64,000 nt of DNA from NCBI GenBank assembly GCA_946493765.1, contig CAMMAZ010000001.1, positions 1 to 64,000 of the forward strand, in the 5' to 3' direction. Under the pieces are notes generated by a model. The model was given only the letters and a program-made list of their open reading frames with translations. It did no database searches and was not told the DNA's origin. The position numbers were made by a program, and so were the translations under genes. Shown here one piece after another: positions 28,702-40,032 of this stretch (position 1 is the first letter of the stretch; each line of letters begins with the position of its first letter). The stretch is from an uncultured Clostridia bacterium (GTDB taxonomy: Bacteria; Bacillota; Clostridia; Oscillospirales; Acutalibacteraceae).

Positions 28702-30281
28702 CTTTCACATATCCAGGCTGTGCATCACCGACACTGAACAAAATTTCTTTCTCTGTTCAAACAGGGGAATTTATCGTCATTTGCGGAGAAACCGGATGTG
28801 GAAAGACAACGCTGCTGAAAATGCTTAAGCCCCAGTTGACACCCCGTGGACAGGTGTCAGGATCGGTTGTTTATTGTGGAAAAGCAATCGATGAAAATGA
28901 AAAAGTAACTGCCGGATCGATTGGGTTTGTGCAGCAAAATCCGCGTCAACAGATTGTTGCAGATAAGGTTTATAAAGAACTGGCTTTTGGTCTTGAAAAC
29001 CAAAATACCGATCCCGTGTTAATGAAACGAAAAATTGCGGAAATCGTGAATTGGTTCGGCATCGAATCTTCGTTGCACAAAAGCGTCGATACATTGTCTG
29101 GCGGAAGCTGCCAGTTGTTGAATCTCGCCGCCGTGATGGTCCTATCCCCGAAAGTGATTATTTTGGATGAACCCACAGCGGGACTTGATCCAATTGCTGC
29201 CGAAAGGCTGATGAGCACTTTACGGCGGCTTAACCGGGAACTGAACATCACCATTATTTTAACAGAGCATCATTTGGATGCTGTTTTAAACGGCGCAGAT
29301 CGGTTGATGGCAATGGAGAAGGGAGAAATTTTGTGTTTCGACCGGCCCAAGGTGGTCTTTTCTCAATTGCGAAATCACAAGCTGCATCATGTGCTGCCTG
29401 CGGCAACACAAATATTTTACGGATTAGAGCAGACCGGAGACAGCCCTATATCGGTCAAGGAAGGGCATGCTTTTATCGCAAATCGATATAAAAATGAAAA
29501 AAAATCGATATCTGTGCCACAAACAGATATCCGCAGCATGCCGGTCATTCAAATGAAAAACATTTATTTTCGCTATGAAAAGCATGGTAAGGACATTTTA
29601 AAAGGCGCGAACTTGTCGGTCAATGCGGGCGAATGTTTCGCACTGCTTGGTGCAAACGGTTCCGGAAAAAGCACCTTGTTCGGTCTGTTATCTGGTATTT
29701 TTAAGCCCTATAGCGGTAAAATCCGTTTGCACGGAAAGGTTGCCTGTTTGTCCCAGTATCCGACAGACTTGTTTGTGCATGATACGGTTTTGGAGGATTT
29801 CAAAGAAATTGCGGATCTTTTAAAAGCAGATGATAAAATCCTGGATACATTGATCGATACCTTGCAGATCCGTCATCTTTTATCCCGCCATCCTTTTGAT
29901 TTAAGCGGTGGAGAACAGCAAAAATGTGCTTTAGTCAAGGTGTTGCTGACCTCTCCGCAAATCTTATTGCTTGACGAACCGACAACCGGTATCGATGCGT
30001 TTTCCAAACTTGCATTATCCGATTGGATGCATCGATTACAGGCCGCAGGTATCACGATCGTAATGGCAACGCATGATATCGATTTTGCTGCTGAACATGC
30101 CGATCGATGCGGAATGCTTTTTGACGGTGAAATGATCGGGATCGATACCGCAAACCGTTTCTTCTCACAAAACAGGTACTACACAACCAGCGCACATATC
30201 ATGACCCAGGATCTTTTTGAAAACGCAGTGACAAACAAGGATGTTATCAAGCTTTGTCTGGAAAACGGGGTCAAATCATGA
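28674..30281 (+). CDS. Fused ECF/cobalt-type ABC ATPase (two NBDs)
   Basis: Two Walker A (GETGCGKTT, GANGSGKST), LSGGS and LSGGE signatures, two LDEPT Walker B. Confidence 0.93.
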   Translation: MEIFNVKDLTFTYPGCASPTLNKISFSVQTGEFIVICGETGCGKTTLLKMLKPQLTPRGQVSGSVVYCGKAIDENEKVTAGSIGFVQQNPRQQIVADKVYKELAFGLENQNTDPVLMKRKIAEIVNWFGIESSLHKSVDTLSGGSCQLLNLAAVMVLSPKVIILDEPTAGLDPIAAERLMSTLRRLNRELNITIILTEHHLDAVLNGADRLMAMEKGEILCFDRPKVVFSQLRNHKLHHVLPAATQIFYGLEQTGDSPISVKEGHAFIANRYKNEKKSISVPQTDIRSMPVIQMKNIYFRYEKHGKDILKGANLSVNAGECFALLGANGSGKSTLFGLLSGIFKPYSGKIRLHGKVACLSQYPTDLFVHDTVLEDFKEIADLLKADDKILDTLIDTLQIRHLLSRHPFDLSGGEQQKCALVKVLLTSPQILLLDEPTTGIDAFSKLALSDWMHRLQAAGITIVMATHDIDFAAEHADRCGMLFDGEMIGIDTANRFFSQNRYYTTSAHIMTQDLFENAVTNKDVIKLCLENGVKS

Positions 30282-30955
30282 AAAAGAGCTTTTTGAAATA
30301 TCTGATTTTATTTTTCATGCTGCCGCTAGTCGTGATCGGTGGTTCCTATTTATTCCGGGACAGGCAGTTTGTCTTTTTGTTGGTTTGTGTCACACTCATT
30401 TCTTTTCTGCCGTTTTTTTTAAGCTTTGAAAAAAGAAGCCACAGGGAAGAAAAAATTGTGCTGCTGGCAGTAATGGTCGCGTTATCCGTTGTCGGACGTG
30501 TTTTGTTTTTCATGCTGCCGAGCTTTAAACCGGTCACTGCTATTGTGATATTGACCGGCATGTATTTAGGCGCCGAAAGCGGTTTTCTGTGCGGCGCGTT
30601 ATCTGCGCTTTTATCCAACTTTTTTTTCGGACAAGGCGGCTTTACCGTGTTTCAAATGTTGGGATGGGGTATGATCGGCGTTTTTGCAGGTTTGCTTTCG
30701 GTGATTTTAAAAAAGAACCGTCCGGTTTTATTGTTGTTTGCGGCGTTTTCGGGATTTTTGTATTCCATGATCGTCGACTTGTGGACGGTGATCTCCATTG
30801 ATAATTCGTTGAATCTTGCGCGATATTTGACCTTACTTGCCGCTGCTTTGCCCACCACAATCATCTATGTCATATCTAATGTGCTGTTTATGTTGGCGCT
30901 TGCCGGACCAATCGGCAGGAAACTGAACCGTGTGATCGAAAAATATGAGATTTAA
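30278..30955 (+). CDS. ECF transporter S component (substrate unknown)
   Basis: Six-TM-like hydrophobic protein following EcfT and ATPase, ATGA overlap. Confidence 0.8.
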   Translation: MKKSFLKYLILFFMLPLVVIGGSYLFRDRQFVFLLVCVTLISFLPFFLSFEKRSHREEKIVLLAVMVALSVVGRVLFFMLPSFKPVTAIVILTGMYLGAESGFLCGALSALLSNFFFGQGGFTVFQMLGWGMIGVFAGLLSVILKKNRPVLLLFAAFSGFLYSMIVDLWTVISIDNSLNLARYLTLLAAALPTTIIYVISNVLFMLALAGPIGRKLNRVIEKYEI

Positions 30956-30970
30956 GGGGGAATTTTTCCT

Positions 30971-32104
30971 TTGAAACTGATGCATCTGTCGGATCTGCAT
31001 ATTGGTAAAAAGATCTATGCTTTTTCCATGCTGCCCGATCAGGAATATATTTTAAAACAAATTGTGCAGATCGCAAAGGAGCAAAAGGTCGAAGGTGTGA
31101 TCATTGCCGGGGACATCTACGATAAACCGGTGCCGCCCGCAGAAGCTGTCTCGCTGTATGACTGGTTTTTGACCGCACTGGCGCAGCTTTCAATTCCGGT
31201 TTTCGCAATCAGCGGTAACCATGATTCCGCCGAGCGAACAGCTTTTGCAGCCGGTTTGCTCAAAAGCCGCGGCATTTATATGTCGCCGGTATTTTCTGGT
31301 GATATTCAGCCGGTTCGGCTAAAAGATGCCTATGGCGAACTATTTGTTTATTTGCTGCCGTTTATCAAACCTGTGCATATTAAAAAAGAATATGAACAGA
31401 CGGATTTCGATTCCTACACCGCGGCTTTTTCCTTTTTGATGCAGCAATGGAAGATCGACTGCACGAAACGCAACATTTTGGTTGCGCATCAGTTTATCAC
31501 AGGCGCTAAAAAATGTGATTCCGAAGAGCTTTCCATCGGCGGACTGGATCAAATTGACGCAGATGTTTTCAAAGATTTTGATTATGTGGCGTTGGGGCAT
31601 CTGCACAGTCCGCAGAATATCGGCGGCAGCACCATGCGGTATTGCGGAACACCGCTTAAATATTCCTTTTCCGAATGGCGGCACCAAAAATCGGTGACGA
31701 TCGTCGAACTTCAGGATAAGGGCAACCTGACGGTAGATACCATTCCGCTTGATCCCATGCGGGATATGCGTGAGATCAAAGGTCCTTTTGCAAAGATCAC
31801 CAGTTTGGATAATATCTGCAAAACGGATGACTATATCAAGGTCATTTTAACAGATGAAAACGACATTATCGACGCAGCTGCCAAGCTAAAAGCGATTTAT
31901 CCGAATTTGATGTGTTTGGAATACCAAAACAGCAGAACCGCTGCCAACGCATCTTTCACTGCGGTTGCCGACCTGCGGCAAAAATCCAATTTTGAGTTGT
32001 TTTCCGCATTTTTTGAACAGCAGAACAACATGCCGCTGTCACAACCGCAAACGGCGTATATCAAAGAAAAAATGGAAACGGTATGGGGGGAGGACGCGCA
32101 ATGA
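30971..32104 (+). CDS. sbcD: Exonuclease subunit SbcD
   Basis: LMHLSDLHIGKK; GDIYD; ISGNHDS; ALGHLHSPQ metallophosphatase motifs. Confidence 0.95.
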   Translation: MKLMHLSDLHIGKKIYAFSMLPDQEYILKQIVQIAKEQKVEGVIIAGDIYDKPVPPAEAVSLYDWFLTALAQLSIPVFAISGNHDSAERTAFAAGLLKSRGIYMSPVFSGDIQPVRLKDAYGELFVYLLPFIKPVHIKKEYEQTDFDSYTAAFSFLMQQWKIDCTKRNILVAHQFITGAKKCDSEELSIGGLDQIDADVFKDFDYVALGHLHSPQNIGGSTMRYCGTPLKYSFSEWRHQKSVTIVELQDKGNLTVDTIPLDPMRDMREIKGPFAKITSLDNICKTDDYIKVILTDENDIIDAAAKLKAIYPNLMCLEYQNSRTAANASFTAVADLRQKSNFELFSAFFEQQNNMPLSQPQTAYIKEKMETVWGEDAQ

Positions 32105-34872
32105 AACCGGTCGATTTGATTATCAGCGCGTTCGGCCCTTATGCCGGACGTGTGGAAATTCCGATGCATCGGTTAGGCAACAGCGGATTATATTTGATTA
32201 CGGGAGAAACCGGCGCCGGGAAAACGACAATTTTCGACGCGATTACTTTTGCACTCTATGGCGCTGCCAGCGGCAGCAGCCGGGAACCGGCCATGCTGCG
32301 CAGCAAATATGCCGACAGCAGCACCAAAACTTTTGTGCATCTTTCTTTTTTGTATCACGGCGAGCTTTATAAAATCGAACGCAATCCGGAATATGAACGG
32401 CCCAAGAAGGCAGGAGAAGGCCTCACCAAAGAAAAAGCGAACGCCGTGCTGTATTACCCGGACGGCCGAATCGAAACCGGCGCCAATGCGGTCACAAAAG
32501 CAGTTGAATCTTTGATCGGTTTGGATAAAAATCAGTTTTGTCAGATTGCAATGCTGGCACAGGGAGATTTTTTAAAGCTGCTGCTTGCCGGAACCGAAGA
32601 AAGAGGCCGCATTTTCCGAAAAATATTTAACACAGCTCCTTTTTCCAAGCTGCAGGATGCGCTGAAAGCCGATTATTTGCATCAAAGCGCAGCTTATGCG
32701 GATGACAAAAAAAGTATTGTGCAGTATGTAAACGGTATTTTATGTCCGCAGGAGAGACCTGTGTCTGTTCAGTTGGCACAGATCAAGGAAGAAACGGATG
32801 TCGTTCTGATCGACGAAATCCTCCAACTGTTGCAGCGGTTGATTGATGAAGATGCAAATCTTGAAACAGAAAATCAAAAACAGTTGCAAAATGTTGATAA
32901 GGCCATTTCAAACAATCAGCTGACCATCGGTAAAGCCGAAGAACAGGCAAAAAACGAAAAAAACGCTAAGGAAATACAAAAGCAGTTGGACGCGCTCTCT
33001 GTGAAACTGCAAAAGGAGAAACAGGCTTTTGAAGTGCAGCAGGCAGCTTTTTCAAAAACAGAAAAAATGGCCGCGCAGATCGAACTGTTAAAAGAAAAAA
33101 CCAAAGTTTATGACCAGTATGAAGCGTTATGCGCGCAAAAGGCGGAATCCGAAAAGATTTTTCTTGCCAAACAGGAAAACGGCAAACAAATCCTTTCTGC
33201 GCTGCAAATGCTTGAGCAGCAACGGGAGGAAAACGAACAAAATCTGCAAAAACTCAAAAGCATCGATTTGATGAAAGAAAAATGCGAGCATGAGATCGCT
33301 ATGCTTCGACAAAAAGGCAACGACTGTGCGCGGTATAATCAATTATTGTCAGATTTAAAAACCGCGCAGACACAGCAAAAAACCGCACAGAGCGCCTACT
33401 TATCTGCCAGTGAACGGCAGCGCGAAATCACGGATGCCTATCAGTCTGCCGAAAAACAGTTTTTGGATTCACAGGCAGGAATCTTGGCAAAATCCTTAAA
33501 AGACGGAGAAAAATGTCCGGTTTGCGGTGCAGTGCATCATCCGGAACCCGCAAAACTGGCAGGCTCTTTTGTCGATGCAAAACAGCTGGAACAATTGAAA
33601 CTGCAAAAAGAATCTGCCGATCAGACAGCAATCAAGCACAGCAGGGAAGCGGCAACTATTAACAGTCGGGTCGAAACGCTGCAAAATCATTTAAAAACAA
33701 TGCTCGATAATTTAAAACAAAATTATCCGGCGGATGAAAACCTGGAAAAAACGCTGCAGAATCCTGCCTTCATAACAGCAGCGCTAACCAATAAACAACA
33801 ATTGTTGGAAAAAATCGAGCGAAACATAAAAAAGAAAAAAGAAATTGAGTCGCAAGCCCCGCTGCTTACCAAAAAGGCGGAAGACATGCGCGCAAAACTG
33901 CAAACGCTGCAAACTGAAAATGCAGCACTAAAAGCCCAACAGAACAGTTTAGCAGCACAAATCGAATCATTGCAAAAATCGCTGGAATTTGAAAGTTTGC
34001 AGGCTCTAAAAGCGCAAATGCAGCAGTTGATCGATCAAAAGGAAAAAATACAGGCAGCGTATCAGACCGCCAAAACTGCACTGGAGACAACGCAGCAGCA
34101 GGTTATTCGTTTGGAATCAACACTTTCCACGCTGCAAAAACAAATCAATGAGAATGAATTGCCGGATTTGCAGCAGCTATATGCGCTGCAAAGTCAATTG
34201 CAGCAGGAAAAGGCGGGTTTGCAGGCGCAAAAAAACGAGTTGTATGCCAGACTGCAAACCAATCGCGGTATTTTTTCCAAAATCACTGCGCGGCATAAAC
34301 AAATGCAGGAAACAGAAGCTAGGCTCACAATGATCGGCGCACTATCCAAAACTGCAAACGGCAATCTGTCGGGAAAAGAACGCATCACCTTTGAAACCTA
34401 TGTGCAAATGACCTATTTCGACCAGATCATTCAAAAGGCGAATCTGCGTTTTTCGGCAATGTCCGGCGGACAATATGAATTGATCCGAAAGGCCGACGCG
34501 GAAAATCTGCGTTCACAAAGCGGTCTGGATCTGGATGTGATCGATCATTACAACGGGACGATACGCAGCGTCAGGACGCTCTCAGGCGGGGAATCCTTTA
34601 AAGCGTCGTTATCTTTGGCGCTCGGCATGTCGGACGTGATCCAATCCATGGCGGGCGGCGTGCAGCTGGATGCTATGTTTGTCGATGAAGGGTTCGGCTC
34701 TCTGGACGATGAGTCGCTGGAATATGCGATCCGCATTTTAAATGATTTAACGGGATCTGATCGAATTGTGGGCATTATATCACATGTGACCGAATTGAAA
34801 AACCGCATTGATAAAAAGATCATTGTCAGGAAAGATAAGATCGGGAAAAGTCAAGTGGAAATCGAAGTTTAA
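32101..34872 (+). CDS. sbcC: Exonuclease subunit SbcC (SMC-like ATPase)
   Basis: ITGETGAGKTTIFDAITFALYG; zinc hook CPVC; LSGGESFKASLSLALGMSD. Confidence 0.96.
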   Translation: MKPVDLIISAFGPYAGRVEIPMHRLGNSGLYLITGETGAGKTTIFDAITFALYGAASGSSREPAMLRSKYADSSTKTFVHLSFLYHGELYKIERNPEYERPKKAGEGLTKEKANAVLYYPDGRIETGANAVTKAVESLIGLDKNQFCQIAMLAQGDFLKLLLAGTEERGRIFRKIFNTAPFSKLQDALKADYLHQSAAYADDKKSIVQYVNGILCPQERPVSVQLAQIKEETDVVLIDEILQLLQRLIDEDANLETENQKQLQNVDKAISNNQLTIGKAEEQAKNEKNAKEIQKQLDALSVKLQKEKQAFEVQQAAFSKTEKMAAQIELLKEKTKVYDQYEALCAQKAESEKIFLAKQENGKQILSALQMLEQQREENEQNLQKLKSIDLMKEKCEHEIAMLRQKGNDCARYNQLLSDLKTAQTQQKTAQSAYLSASERQREITDAYQSAEKQFLDSQAGILAKSLKDGEKCPVCGAVHHPEPAKLAGSFVDAKQLEQLKLQKESADQTAIKHSREAATINSRVETLQNHLKTMLDNLKQNYPADENLEKTLQNPAFITAALTNKQQLLEKIERNIKKKKEIESQAPLLTKKAEDMRAKLQTLQTENAALKAQQNSLAAQIESLQKSLEFESLQALKAQMQQLIDQKEKIQAAYQTAKTALETTQQQVIRLESTLSTLQKQINENELPDLQQLYALQSQLQQEKAGLQAQKNELYARLQTNRGIFSKITARHKQMQETEARLTMIGALSKTANGNLSGKERITFETYVQMTYFDQIIQKANLRFSAMSGGQYELIRKADAENLRSQSGLDLDVIDHYNGTIRSVRTLSGGESFKASLSLALGMSDVIQSMAGGVQLDAMFVDEGFGSLDDESLEYAIRILNDLTGSDRIVGIISHVTELKNRIDKKIIVRKDKIGKSQVEIEV

Positions 34873-36879
<2,007 letters not shown>

Positions 36880-36883
36880 GATA

Positions 36884-36924
36884 AAAGCCTGCAATGGTTT
36901 TTTAAGTCATCGCAGGCTTTATCT
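36884..36924. terminator. Bidirectional terminator between convergent genes
   Basis: AAAGCCTGC (36884-36892)/GCAGGCTTT (36912-36920). Confidence 0.7.
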
Positions 36925-37803
36925 TTATTGCTTCACATTGATTTTTTTCTGTTTTGGCGTGATCCCTTTCACAGCGCGGGTAACGACAATGCTGTCAAAG
37001 GTCTTTTTAAAGCGAACAGTCAATCCGTATTTTTTATTGCAGGTTTTGCATTTAAAGATAGCATGGAACGCTTTATCGTGCATTTTGATGGAAGATATTT
37101 TGTTCATTGTCGTTTTGCAGGCAGGACAGGACACGATAAATTCCTTTTGATCGATAGCAGGGTCGTTCAAATCGGTGATATAATAGGGTTTAAACAAAAG
37201 CCGTTCATAATAATCGGTTTCTTTCACCTTAATGACATGCGCTCCAAATTGTTTTTTCTGATAGGTCAATTTTAAAATCTGTGCGCAAATCATGCTGTCG
37301 TCACAGGCACGATGCAGCGAAAACTGATCTGTGTCGATCTCAAAATAGTCCGCAGCCGAAGAAAGTGAGATCTGTTGATTGGAATCGTTGTTGATAAACT
37401 GCATGCTGTATTTTTGAAGATCACAATATTTCTGCATAAACGGAATGTCCCGCAACTGAAAAAATGTGATATAATTTTCAAGCAGCACATGCAGATCCGT
37501 GTTGCTCCAACTCAAAAAAACACAATCTTTATCGATGCGCCGGCACCAGTCTGCAAAAGTGTTGATCGCCGTTTTAAAATCTTCGGCGTTTTTAAGCTCA
37601 TCCTCAGTGATATGCGTCAGTTCCCGCACATATTTATTCAGCTTTTTGCTGATGACCGGTTTCACCGGCTGGTGAAACAACTGTGTTTTTTTGAATCTGG
37701 CATCCATCGCACAGGCGCCGATCTCAATGATTTCATTTATATATTTACCGTCTTTCGGACTTTTTACACTGTTCCATTCCAAATCAAAGACAATATAATG
37801 CAC
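36925..37803 (-). CDS. DnaQ-like 3'-5' exonuclease with C-terminal zinc ribbon
   Basis: IVFDLEWNS...; HRACDDSMICAQIL; CPAC...CKTC; GTG start after AGAGGTGA. Confidence 0.82.
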   Translation of the reverse strand: MHYIVFDLEWNSVKSPKDGKYINEIIEIGACAMDARFKKTQLFHQPVKPVISKKLNKYVRELTHITEDELKNAEDFKTAINTFADWCRRIDKDCVFLSWSNTDLHVLLENYITFFQLRDIPFMQKYCDLQKYSMQFINNDSNQQISLSSAADYFEIDTDQFSLHRACDDSMICAQILKLTYQKKQFGAHVIKVKETDYYERLLFKPYYITDLNDPAIDQKEFIVSCPACKTTMNKISSIKMHDKAFHAIFKCKTCNKKYGLTVRFKKTFDSIVVTRAVKGITPKQKKINVKQ

Positions 37804-37881
37804 CGGAGTCACCTCTCGAACCATATTACCACAAAAAAGGAAAGGTTACAACTTAATTTTTGATGTTTTTGAAAAAAACAC

Positions 37882-37910
37882 TTGCAATCGGCTGGGTTTT
37901 GTGATAATAT
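37882..37910 (+). promoter_or_regulatory. Sigma-A type promoter (TTGCAA-17-TAATAT) for rpmE
   Basis: TTGCAA 37882-37887, TAATAT 37905-37910. Confidence 0.6.
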
Positions 37911-37982
37911 TGTATCGTTAAAGTAAAAATGGTTCATTATGTGGTGCCATATTTGTAATACTGTTAGAAAGGATGTTAGAAG

Positions 37983-38186
37983 ATGAAACAGGGAATTCAT
38001 CCGAATTATGATGTTGCCGTTGTGAAATGTGCATGCGGAAATGAATTTGAAACAAGATCTACAAAGAAAGAACTGAAGGTTGATATTTGTTCCAAATGCC
38101 ATCCGTTCTTTACCGGCAAACAGAAACTGGTTGACACGGGCGGACGTGTAGATCGCTTTAACAAGCGTTTCAATGCCGCAAAATAA
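37983..38186 (+). CDS. rpmE: 50S ribosomal protein L31
   Basis: [26 protein letters not shown]...[26 protein letters not shown]. Confidence 0.98.
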   Translation: MKQGIHPNYDVAVVKCACGNEFETRSTKKELKVDICSKCHPFFTGKQKLVDTGGRVDRFNKRFNAAK

Positions 38187-38205
38187 AAAGGCAAAAATAA
38201 AAATG

Positions 38206-38242
38206 AACCGCAGCTGTCAACACATGATAGCTGCGGTTTTTA
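38206..38242 (+). terminator. Intrinsic terminator after rpmE
   Basis: AACCGCAGCTGTCA/TGATAGCTGCGGTT stem then TTT. Confidence 0.8.
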
Positions 38243-38269
38243 CTTTTTTAATCAAAGGCGGTGTTTTGC

Positions 38270-38890
38270 ATGGATGCTTATCAAACGTTAAAGCAAAAAG
38301 GAACCAGCGAATATATTGAGAAAAAATCCCGGTTTATCGGCGTTGCCGTTCCGGTGCAGACAGAGCAGCAAGCGCTTTCCTTTTTGCAGGAGGTTAAAAA
38401 GCAGTATCCGGATGCGCGGCATCATGTCTATGCCTATATGCTCCGGCAGGACAATAAACAACGCTATTCCGACGACGGCGAGCCGCAGGGGACCGCCGGT
38501 CTGCCGGTTCTGGAAATATTAAAAAATCAAAATTTAACCGACTGCGCCATTGTTGTGACCCGCTATTTCGGCGGGACATTGTTAGGCACCGGCGGGTTGG
38601 TTCGCGCGTATTCCACTGCTGCCAAAGAAGCGGTGGAGGCTTCCCAGATTGTCACAGCGAGCCGTGCCGCGCTTTGCAGCGTGCAGTGCGACTACCGGCA
38701 ATACAGTCTTGTGCAGTCCGTTTTGTTGGGCCATGCCGCCGTGCTCACACAAACCGATTTTTTAGATACCGTGCAGATGCGGTTTTATATTCAAACACAA
38801 AAGCTAAAAGCCTTAAAAGATCAGTTAACAGAAGCGACAGCCGGCACAGTCACCATTTCGCAGGAAAAAGAAGAATTTATGTTTTTTTAA
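38270..38890 (+). CDS. yigZ: YigZ/IMPACT family protein
   Basis: EKKSRFIGVA; HHVYAYML; YSDDGEPQGTAGLPVLE; VTRYFGGTLLGTGGLVRAYS. Confidence 0.95.
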   Translation: MDAYQTLKQKGTSEYIEKKSRFIGVAVPVQTEQQALSFLQEVKKQYPDARHHVYAYMLRQDNKQRYSDDGEPQGTAGLPVLEILKNQNLTDCAIVVTRYFGGTLLGTGGLVRAYSTAAKEAVEASQIVTASRAALCSVQCDYRQYSLVQSVLLGHAAVLTQTDFLDTVQMRFYIQTQKLKALKDQLTEATAGTVTISQEKEEFMFF

Positions 38891-38940
38891 AAAACATTAC
38901 GATATTGTTTTTATTCTTTCTAAAAAAGTGTTAAAAAGCA

Positions 38941-38967
38941 AGGAGAAAAACATCTTTTGTCGAATAT
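38941..38967 (+). promoter_or_regulatory. Sigma-H-like promoter overlapping Spo0A box-like TTTTGTCGAATAT
   Basis: AGGA (38941-38944) - 17 nt - GAAT (38962-38965); TGTCGAA at 38958-38964. Confidence 0.55.
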
Positions 38968-39011
38968 ATTTATTGAAAGCTTGAAATTCTGCTTGCATTG
39001 GAGGTGTTCTG

Positions 39012-40010
39012 TTGCCTTCTATCAGAGAAATCACGCAAGAAAATGAAAAACGGATTTTGTCGGAATATGCCGTTTTAAGCTGCAACACAAAGGGCCGCGA
39101 ACGAGAGGAACCGGAATGTTCAGTGCGCACTGCGTTTCAGCGGGATCGTGACCGGATTTTGCATTGCGCGTCCTTTCGGAGATTAAAGCATAAAACACAG
39201 GTTTTTATTGCGCCGGAGGGCGACCATTACCGCACGCGGTTAACGCATACCCTGGAGGTTTCGCAAATCGCACGGACGATCGCGCGTGCTTTGCGGTTGA
39301 ATGAAGATTTAACAGAAGCCATTGCTTTGGGGCACGATCTTGGGCATACGCCGTTCGGGCACGCAGGGGAACGGGCGCTGTCACGTTGCATTGGCGGCGC
39401 ATTTCACCATTATGAGCAAAGCGTTCGGGTGGTCAAACTGCTTGAGAAAAACGGACAAGGGCTAAATTTGACTTATGAAGTTTGCGACGGCATTTTGTGC
39501 CACACAAACGGACAAGCGAAAACGCTGGAAGGCAGAGTCGTTAAGTTTGCGGATAAAATCGCATATATGAACCACGACATCGACGATGCGCAAAAAGCAG
39601 GCGTTTTATCCGAAACAGATATCCCGCCGCATCTGCGAGAGGGGTTAGGCGGTTCCAAAAGCGCCAGAATCAACACGATGGTCAATGCGCTGATTGCCGG
39701 CAGCGGGGAAGACATTACCATGCCGCCGCAGTATTTGCAGCTGTTTGACGAACTGCACCGTTATTTGTTTAAATCCGTCTATACCAATCCGGTAGCAAAA
39801 GGCGAAGAACATAAGGCAGAAGATTTGATCGCAACATTGTTTTCCTATTTTAGCGCACATCCGGAGCTTTTGCCCGCGGAATACCAAACCATCCTGCAAA
39901 AGGAGGGCGTCACCCGTGCGGTGCTGGATTATATTGCCGGCATGACGGATCGATATGCCGTGTTTACCTATAATAAACTGTTTATTCCGAAATCATGGAG
40001 TATTTATTAA
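39012..40010 (+). CDS. Deoxyguanosinetriphosphate triphosphohydrolase (dGTPase-like HD protein)
   Basis: FRRLKHKTQVF; TRLTHTLEVSQIART; LGHDLGHTPFGHAGE. Confidence 0.95.
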   Translation: MPSIREITQENEKRILSEYAVLSCNTKGREREEPECSVRTAFQRDRDRILHCASFRRLKHKTQVFIAPEGDHYRTRLTHTLEVSQIARTIARALRLNEDLTEAIALGHDLGHTPFGHAGERALSRCIGGAFHHYEQSVRVVKLLEKNGQGLNLTYEVCDGILCHTNGQAKTLEGRVVKFADKIAYMNHDIDDAQKAGVLSETDIPPHLREGLGGSKSARINTMVNALIAGSGEDITMPPQYLQLFDELHRYLFKSVYTNPVAKGEEHKAEDLIATLFSYFSAHPELLPAEYQTILQKEGVTRAVLDYIAGMTDRYAVFTYNKLFIPKSWSIY

Positions 40011-40032
40011 AGATTTAAAGAGGTGAGCTTTT

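Noticed and set aside
38958-39047. Small ORF (TTG TCG AAT ATA...) overlapping the dGTPase start
   Set aside because: Its start lies in the putative -10/Spo0A box, so it would be upstream of the predicted transcript start.
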